A DNA stretch of 64,000 nt. It comes from Arcuatula senhousia (taxonomy: Eukaryota > Mollusca > Bivalvia > Mytilida > Mytilidae). The notes under the pieces were generated by a model. The model ran no database searches. It was not told the DNA's origin and saw nothing but the letters and a program-made list of their open reading frames with translations. The DNA lies in assembly GCA_963971305.1 (NCBI GenBank), contig OZ020303.1, positions 40,040,106 through 40,104,105 on the forward strand. The letters are read 5' to 3'. Positions within the stretch are counted from its first letter, which is position 1, and every line of letters starts with the position of its first letter. Shown here in pieces: positions 57,101 to 64,000 of the stretch. Position numbers and translations under genes: made by a program.

Positions 57101-59052
57101 ATCAAATGTGGATCCTGAAGAATTCGAAAGAACTGATGGGGATTCTTAACTCTAAATCAGTTTCATCTTGTAACAGCATCAAAACATTCGATTTCTCCAC
57201 ACTTTACACTTCTATTCCACATGATCAACTGAAATTGCGATTGGCACAGCTGATTAAACGCAGCTTTTTCAAAAAGAATGGAAAACGCAGGTATAAATAT
57301 CTAGTAGTCGATTATACCAAGACTTTCTTTGTCATCAATGAGTCTAAGAAAAAGAACAAATTTACAGAAGACCAAATAATCGACTTGCTCAATTTTCTTA
57401 TTGACAACATATTTGTTCAGTTTGGTGGACGTGTTTTTCAGCAAACAATAGGGATTCCAATGGGCACTAATTGTGCACCTTTGCTTGCTGATTTGTTTCT
57501 TCATTGATATGAAGCAGACTTCTTACAATCTCTTCTTGTCAAAAAAAAGACCGTAGACTAGCTCTCTCTGTCAACCTCACGTTCCGTTATATTGATGATG
57601 TCCTTTCACTAAACAATTCTCGAATTGGTGACTTTCTCCATCTCATATATCCCCAGGAGCTTGAGATAAAGGACACAACGGATTCTAGGAAGTCTGCTTC
57701 ATAATTATTTAGATCTACATCTCGAAATTGACTCTCAAGGAAGACTTTCAACAAAGCTCTATGACAAACGTGATGACTTCAACTTTCCAATCGTCAACTT
57801 TCCCTTCTTGTGTAGCAACATTCCGTCCGCTCCAGCTTATGGAGTTTACGTATCTCAATTGATTAGTTACTCCAGAGCGTGCGGAACTTACATCGATTTC
57901 CTTAGCAGAGCGACACGTCGGTCTGTCGCAAAAATTGCTCACACAGGGTTATGTTGCTCCTCGGTTGCTGTCTTCTCTCAAGAAATTTTACGGAAGACAT
58001 CATGCACTTATAGACAAATATGGGATTTCGATCTCTCAGATGAGTGCAGATGTTGGTTTTGTCATACGGTTTTGTTTTGTCTTCCTTTACCGGATTTGAC
58101 ACGCTGAATGGACTATTGGCAACGCGACGGGTGTGCTATAGCAAGCAGGAACTGCTTACTCTTCCGGAGCACCTGGGTTCACTATTGTTTCGACTGGAGT
58201 TCGCGTTGTTGATTGATATTCAGTATTTTGTGTTTCCATGTTTTACATGTTGTCTGTTTTTGTCCCGTTCTTGTTGGTGTTTACTGGTTTTGTCTCTGCC
58301 CTTTCGGGCTTTTGACATTCGGATACCCCATTGGTAACTCTGCTTCTGAGAAATGTGACCACTTAAAACCATTTAATATTATTCGATCGGTTGTATTACA
58401 AATTCGTCTGATATCATTCATTTTCAAGTTCCCTTTTGCATTTTGTTGAAACAATTAGCTTTTTTTCTTAAAATGTTTAATGCGTTCTTTTACAGGCTGC
58501 AAACATTCCATTATCACACACAAAAATATTCAAACTGCTGCAATTCCTTGATGAAGATGGTAATGGGGAAATAGAACTCAAGTAAGAAAGCTTTTCACAC
58601 TTGTTGCATGGAGCTCTGTTGTAATTTTTATTGTTTACACTTGTCTGCTTAATAGTGAGAGAATTTTTTTAGGTTTTCAAAACTGATATAAGAAAATAAC
58701 AAAAGAAATTGTTTAAAAAATTCCAAATACTAAAGCTAGTATGATTAATTTGGTACTGCTGCATATGCATTTTTAAGGTATAAATTCTTATCAAGAGGAT
58801 TTGAATATTTTATTTGTTCAAAAGTTATTGGTGTCAGAAAGGGACTACGTTAAAATTTGTTAAATATCATGGTGGTTATTTGTTTACTCGATTTTATCAA
58901 TTATGGATAATAATGAATTTTAAAATTTGTATCTTGATAAAATGTCACATAATATATTTTTTTTGTTTATGACACATTTGATTTTCAGAGAACTTGCCTC
59001 AAAGCTTAAAGAAGTAACAGAAAAACTAACAAGACGAAACACAGTAGCATAA
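48023..59052 (+). CDS. LRRC74A-like leucine-rich repeat protein with two EF-hands (gene B)
   Basis: Exons: 48023-48122, 49398-49579, 50493-50600, 51057-51150, 52388-52437, 53107-53188, 53595-53677, 54332-54526, 54912-55013, 55550-55813, 58496-58581, 58989-59052 (stop TAA). Consistent phases give 469 residues. The start ATG (MDTGLTKESL...) lies 13 bp after a good acceptor TTTCTTTTCAAG at 48009, implying a spliced 5' UTR. After a 34-residue N-terminus come TYTRACKMLQVVP, nine 28-residue LRRs (about residues 73-325), a basic linker, and EF loops 403-414 (DEDNSDTVDYNE) and 439-450 (DEDGNGEIELKE). Exon lengths equal those of gene A except the first, one 3-bp shorter LRR exon (83 versus 86), one 3-bp longer linker exon (264 versus 261) and the last. 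No signal peptide or membrane helix is seen. Function is not known from sequence. Confidence 0.92.
49714..49951 (+). repeat. 5'-truncated GC-rich interspersed repeat, AACT subfamily
   Basis: GAATAGAACCCGTAGGATCA, CATGCTGCAGGCTAAATTGC, GCGGCAGTCAAAACTCGTTG and a terminal ACTTACTAACTAAAT match the 3' half of 38745-39270. It lies in the gene B intron just after exon 2. Confidence 0.6.
52455..52552 (+). repeat. Candidate SINE 3' end with AATC tail
   Basis: TTTGTCCTGATGATGGCTGA, AAAATCGCCGACAGGACAC and AAAGCAAACAACAAC are followed by an (AATC)n microsatellite at about 52515-52550. A decayed relative (GTCCTGATTATGATTGAAAA, GGACATTAAACCAATATCAA) is at 21447-21512. The microsatellite is followed by ATAGAGGTAGG, repeating the exon 52388-52437 donor sequence. 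Confidence 0.5.
54175..54265 (+). repeat. Dispersed repeat shared with gene A intron
   Basis: Counterpart of 32945-33055 (ACCAAGTCAAGGCCATTGCG, TTCTTCAATTTTTCCGGTAT). It lies about 65 bp upstream of the exon at 54332. Confidence 0.5.
55550..59052 (+). CDS. Linker and EF-hand exons of gene B
   Basis: Exon 55550-55813 encodes a Lys-rich linker (PGWEFDKSPGKEKPK) and EF loop 1; exons 58496-58581 and 58989-59052 encode EF loop 2 and the C-terminal helix (ASKLKEVTEKLTRR). The intron between the two EF-hands is enlarged to 2.7 kb by a Penelope-like insertion, whereas the equivalent gene A intron is 433 bp. Confidence 0.92.
56280..58345 (+). mobile_element. Penelope-like element, longest copy (copy 4)
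   Basis: Inserted sense in the gene B intron 55814-58495. It includes 5' coding sequence absent from copy 1 (SPSCHVITGDLNIVENDLL and YLEPRRIKWSFNF, 56370-56500), then VLSEWVKAVRSLV, KYVGVPADKAP, a frame-shifted segment 56750-56940, IKTFDFSTLYTSIPHDQ, GIPMGTNCAPLLADLFLH, a TGA at 57506-57508, RYIDDVLSL (57585-57608) and a decayed C-terminus, then the non-coding tail to about 58345. No GIY-YIG nuclease motif is recognisable. Several frameshifts and stops make it inactive. The tail defines the family used to recognise the isolated fragments elsewhere. Confidence 0.92.
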
Positions 59053-59176
59053 ATTAATGTTTCAAGAAAACGTTGCGAGAAAATGTTTTATAGAGCAATG
59101 GTAAACAATGTGCAATATTGAATTATAGTCACTACACAATTATTTGTACCACTTATATTTTATCACTTATATGTCT

Positions 59177-59182
59177 AATAAA
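59177..59182 (+). terminator. Candidate poly(A) signal for LRR gene B
   Basis: AATAAA lies 125 bp after the stop at 59052, a normal distance for a short 3' UTR. Confidence 0.6.
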
Positions 59183-61398
59183 TTATTTTGCTATTAAATG
59201 AATTTTATATTTTAAAGAATTGAACAAAAAAACTTTTATCTTCTATGGAAAAAACACAAGGCATTATAATGTATTATAATGTATTTTCTTGTGCAAATAT
59301 ATATCCTTTGTTAATGTTAACCCTTTTCACCATATTGAATAGCCATTTTGTCTTATCAGTTGTTGAATTACTGAATATTGAAAAAAATGGGGGAGGATTA
59401 CATGAATGTAGGTATGTCATCCAAACAAATTGAATCAAAAATTGAGGCATGCTGTTTTTAAATGCTGTCATCTTTTGAATTGTAAATTAATCAATGTCTT
59501 ACCCCTATGATTTCTTGAAATATTCGTTTGGCAATCATTTTCCCTGTTCTGGTGTTAAAAATTTGGTCTGCAGAGGCAACTAACTAAATCATAACAATAT
59601 AGTGAAACGCCAATGGTCACAAAAACAACAATACTTCTTTTTTCTTAATTTTTAAGAGCCAGTCTATGTAAAAGTCCAACAGCAATGTTTTCAATTCCTT
59701 AAAAGGTAAAGTGCAACTGAAAGACCTTTCTATAAGAATTATCCAGGTAAAATGTGCCAATAACTTTCCTATGATTTATCGGTATTTTTTATAAAATTTT
59801 CGACCATTTCCATTGTGATTTTTTAAGGAATGAAAATTATGACAATATTTTTTGAAATACTGATGCTTTATCTGTCAAATACAGTGCAATTTTAGTAATT
59901 TCGTTCCTCTGGTTACCAAAGGTAAGACTTCAGCAAAGTTTCACACTGCTCAAAATTGCGAAAATTTTGCTTTTTTAAATGGTATACATACATTCCGTAT
60001 TTATAGCCCAGTATTTCGTTCAAGAAAAAATAGCCATCTAAAATTGACAATTTCCGTGTGTTTTATTAAAATAGCCAGATAAACCCATCTTTCACCCTTA
60101 ATCCATAAGTAAATGTCATTCCTGACCGTTAATTGTTTCTTGTATTGTGAATATTAGTTGTTTCACATGTTCTAAATGTATTCAGTTTCAAATCAAACGC
60201 AAACGGATTTTTAAACTTATTCCCTATATATTGGGTTTTATGTTTAATAGTCACACGTCATTTTCAGGGCTCTGACAAAGCCCAAATGTATATTCCTAGA
60301 TTTGCTTTTTGTTACGTTTGTCCTAATATATTATATTCTTTGCATTTCTAATCGAAAAGGATACAGAGGCATTACCTTGGCCAATGGGTAATATAAAAAA
60401 TAGCTAACTTAAGCATTTTGAGCAGTTTGGAACTTTGCCAGTCTAATCTTAAGGCACCAGAGAAAAGAAAATTACGAAATGTTAACTGTATATGGCAGAC
60501 AAATTGTCACTCTTTCAAAAAATATTGTCACAATTTTTATTCCATATACAATGTACCTATAAAAAAATCAAATCACAATGAAATGGTCGAAAATTTCCAT
60601 TTTCTTTTGAAGATTTGATTGGAATACCGGTTAATAATAGGAAAGTAATTGAGGCCTGTAGAATGGCCATCTTGGATTTTTCTAAGAGAATTTTGTAGTA
60701 GTCTTATAGGAGGGTCTTTCGGTTGCATTTGATCTTTTGCAGAATTGAAAGCCTTGCTATTGAACAAAATTTATAGTTTTACATAATTTTTACATAGACA
60801 GGCTTCTAAAAAGAACCAAGTCTATCATAATGATAAAAACATTGTGAATTCATACAGATAATGCTACATTTTCTCGGATACCGGATATTGATAGCAGTTG
60901 AGTTATATTTTGTGTTTCATTGTTGTTTTACATCCTCAATATCTCTTAGTTTTTACTGACTGTAAAATATTTGAATTATTATTTGGTATCTATTGGTTCT
61001 ACTTTCATTACCTTTTATTATATGTTCCAAAGTCACTGTTTGTGGACCAAAAGGTAATCAAAAGCACGGCGAATTTAGCCAATGAAATATTTAAAATGAT
61101 CCAGTTGTCTAGAATTAAATAGTCTAAAACACTAAGTATATTTTCTTACACGGCACGTGGTTGATATCCTCGGATTTGGCTTCCTTTAAAAAATGGATAT
61201 GGTTCCTGTTCATTCGATACCTTTAGTTTTTATGTCCCATTTATAACAAAAAGGTGGCATAAAGTGTTCGCCCCAGTTCGTCTTGTTTATCCATCGATGC
61301 TCTTGATTCATATGCTGTTGATAAGAGGTTACTTCTTGGAATATGCATATGCAAATTTGGTAATTTGTATTCTGATCATAATATTTAGTCTCCTTTTT
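59183..61398. other. AT-rich intergenic sequence
   Basis: I see no gene. Near 61220-61310 is a weak relative of the element flank at 1940-2060 (GGTGGCATAAAGTGTTCGCC, CCAGTTCGTC). Confidence 0.45.
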
Positions 61399-62133
61399 AT
61401 ACCCCCACTCGTAAGAGAGGGGGCCATATTGCAATCACCTTGTCCGTCCGTCTGTCTGTCTGTCCGTCTGTCCGTCCGGTTCAATTTCTCTGCTTCTACT
61501 GGATGGATTGGTTTCAAATTTGGTACACAGCTTCAGCATGATGAGTTACACATTGCCTCCCCTTTCCAGGTCAGTCCATCTTCTACTTCCTGTTTTCTGA
61601 GCCGACTTAGACTTTTTTAGGGTAAAAAAATTTGAAATGTGAAATTTTTCGTAACAGATTTCTCGGCTTCTATTTGATGGATTGGTTTCAAATTTGGTAC
61701 ACAGCTTCAGCATGATGAGTTATACCATGCCTCCCCTTTCCAGGTCAGTCCATCATCTACTTCCTGCTTTCTGAGCCGACTTAGACTTTTTAGGGTAAAA
61801 AATTTGAAATGTGAATTTTTTGTAACAGATTTCTCGGCTTCTACTGGATGGATTGGTTTCAAATTCGGTACACAGCTTATGCATGATTAGTTATACCGTG
61901 CCGCCCTTTTCCAGGTCAGTCCATCATCTACTTCCTGTTTTCCGAACCAACTTAGACTTTTAATGGATCAAAAATAGACAATTTTTCGTAACAGATTTCT
62001 CGGCTTCTACAGAAGGGATCGATCGATTTCAAATTTGGTATACAGCTTTAGCATGATGAGTTGTATCGTGCCTCCCCTTTCCAGGTCAGTCGGTCATCTA
62101 CTCACTGTTTTCTGATGGTCGAGTGGGGGGTAT
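61399..62133. mobile_element. TIR element with CCGT microsatellite and about 172-bp tandem cores
   Basis: The termini are inverted: ATACCCCCACTCG (61399-61411) and CGAGTGGGGGGTAT (62120-62133). Inside the left end is GGGGGCCATATTGCAATC, then an imperfect (CCGT/CTGT)n microsatellite at 61441-61480, then four core units starting with TTTCTCNGCTTCTA, GGTTTCAAATTTGGTACACA (anchors near 61502, 61676, 61847 and 62017; spacings 174, 171 and about 170 bp). No protein. The layout is the same as 2263-3158 though the terminal sequences differ. Confidence 0.8.
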
Positions 62134-64000
62134 GCTTAGCACGACTTAGTGCAACCCCTTGTTTGGTGTGGCTGGAAAATTAAAACTCGTGAAGTGAAAT
62201 CGTATAAAATATTTTATTCCAAATAACAGAAAGATGTAATAAAATATGGAATGGTTTAACACATAAACATGTCAATTTACAGTGGTAAACACATATATGT
62301 AAATTTACATTGGTTTTGGCATACAACACTATATTTTTTATCATGAAATATAAAATAAAAAGTGATGAACAAAGAATAAGTACAAAAATGCGAAACATTT
62401 AAAGATGCGGATTATTCATTTAGTTTAGCACAAACATCTCAAATATTAATTTTAAATTTAAAATCTTGTTTATTTTTAAAGACAACATTGAGGTTGAAAG
62501 ACCTAACATCCACATTAAGTTGGAAAAGACAGTTATACTAATAGATAAATTTTGGAATCGCTTTTATAAGATTAATCGACGTAAAGGAAAGAAACTTTTT
62601 TTTTCAAAAAGTTCACAAAAATTTCTAGTTTTCTATAGTCGAAACACATTTTTTTTTATCATGGAACAATTTTGCATTCTGGACTTAACTTAGTTTTTAA
62701 ATATGTAAAAAGGAAGGCAATACATGACTGTTTTCATATTTTAAACTAAGCAATTAATAATATGGGTTGGATAACATTTAGTCTATTTTTTTTCTGTCTT
62801 CTCTTACCCAGGCATGCAAAACTGTCGATAGTTACAATGTATCAATTTCTACCTGTCACAACAATCAAATGGTTTATAGTTTTATAAAATGTTATTTTGT
62901 GCTAGCCATGCAAGTGTGGCTAAGGGTATACTAAAAGCTATTCCAAAGCAAAGGTTTGACAAAGAAAATCAAGATCTAAAGTAAGGATGCTAGTAACTCT
63001 AGTAAAACATAATTAAAATGTGTTGCAATGTCTAGAATACAAAAATTTACATAATTGAAAAAAATGATTGAAAAGAATTCACGTTTTAAATAGGACATAG
63101 TAAAGTATTGAAATATTCAGTAGTTCTAATAAATATATTATATTACATATAAATAGTAAGCAAGATAAAATATTCCTTATAAAAAGCAACAAATTTAAAA
63201 GGTGCAATAAGCTCTTGTTATGCACTTTTACATTTTTTATAAAAAATTCCTAACCCATACTGTGTCGAATTAATTAGCACTTTCACTTTACAATTAAAAT
63301 GTTATGGCAATAAAAACCACTGCACGTAAAAACCAAAATATGAATAAGATTTCATTTTGAACAATCTTCCAGAATTATATTTATAACTATAAACTTCAGA
63401 AAACATCGCGACCTTTAACAAACTTAAACTTTATAAAAAAAATAATTGTGAAAAAGTGAATAGGCACAATTCATTCATAATTGTATTTAAGTATCTGACA
63501 ATTAAGTGAGAGTATAAAAATAAGATGACAATATAATGCAAAATTAAAAATCACATGAAGTTATCAGCATCTCACTACTAATATTATCATACAATAAAAC
63601 AATGTTCTATTACTCTCATTCATGTGCACATGGATAAAATTTAAATATTCAACTATGATAGGAAAATACACTTAGAACGCGAAATGCAATAGTCAGGGGT
63701 AAAAAAACAATTAGAAGCACCATGTGTATAGTGGTAAAATCATATAAAATGCATAAATATTATTATTATGGGTTTTGAGTTTATCATCATTCTTATGGCA
63801 CGATATTAGAGGTCAGGAAATATAAAAAATGATATAATAAATATTAAAATATCGTAAGTATTAAATAGCTGGGTGAAAAAAAAATTCTGAACATTACAAC
63901 ATTTACGTTTGAGTATTTAAAATATTTGAAGTCTTATTTTTTTTTCATAATGATTTTACTTGTTTTATATGGTTTTCTAAAATATATACGTAAAAAGCTA
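62134..64000. other. AT-rich terminal stretch, no gene recognised
   Basis: No exon, repeat or RNA can be supported. The part from about 62190 to 62400, read on the minus strand, ends with AATAAA-type motifs and could be the 3' UTR of a convergent gene outside the window; this is only a guess from base composition. Confidence 0.35.

Noticed and set aside
62466..62693. A 75-residue plus-strand frame in the terminal AT-rich region
   Set aside because: Low-complexity Lys/Phe/Ile composition as expected by chance in AT-rich DNA; no splice partners or family match.

Overview
The window looks like nuclear DNA from a bivalve mollusc, most likely a mussel (Mytilidae). The evidence is AT-rich sequence, short protein exons joined by GT-AG introns, metazoan gene families, and a dense population of small mollusc-type transposons and Penelope-like retroelements. 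The species assignment is an inference. I see no prokaryotic genes, CRISPR array, tRNA or rRNA.

Three protein-coding genes, all on the + strand, can be followed exon by exon. (1) About 4.05-14.53 kb: the 3' fifteen exons of a Grainyhead-family (GRH/GRHL) transcription factor. Its N-terminal exon or exons lie upstream. (2) 24.28-40.73 kb: a 13-exon gene for an LRRC74A-like protein with nine 28-residue leucine-rich repeats and two canonical C-terminal EF-hands. (3) 48.02-59.05 kb: a 12-exon tandem paralogue of gene 2 with the same domain order and almost the same exon lengths and phases. The two paralogues are clearly diverged, so the duplication is old. They probably act as cytosolic calcium-responsive scaffold proteins, but no function can be read from the sequence. 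Nothing links Grainyhead to them functionally.

The rest is introns and intergenic DNA loaded with repeats. Penelope-like reverse transcriptase copies sit in different introns of the two LRR genes, and 5'-truncated tails of the same kind of element are scattered over the window. There is a 2.2-kb terminal-inverted-repeat element with a 5-bp target duplication (20.06-22.25 kb), several MITE-like elements at 13, 19, 24.7, 35, 41.4, 41.9 and 43 kb, a GC-rich interspersed repeat with simple-repeat 3' tails, and elements built from a short terminal inverted repeat, a microsatellite and about 174-bp tandem core repeats (0-0.86, 2.26-3.16 and 61.40-62.13 kb). The most striking isolated structures are a near-perfect hairpin at 19272-19361 and a 246-bp tandem repeat with an inverted partner at 34.2-35.05 kb.

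Layout: 1-3.2 kb core-repeat elements; 4-14.5 kb Grainyhead; 14.6-24.3 kb intergenic repeats; 24.3-40.7 kb LRR-EF gene A; 40.8-48.0 kb intergenic with MITEs and an inverted pair of retroelement tails; 48.0-59.1 kb LRR-EF gene B; 59.2-64 kb AT-rich intergenic with one core-repeat element.
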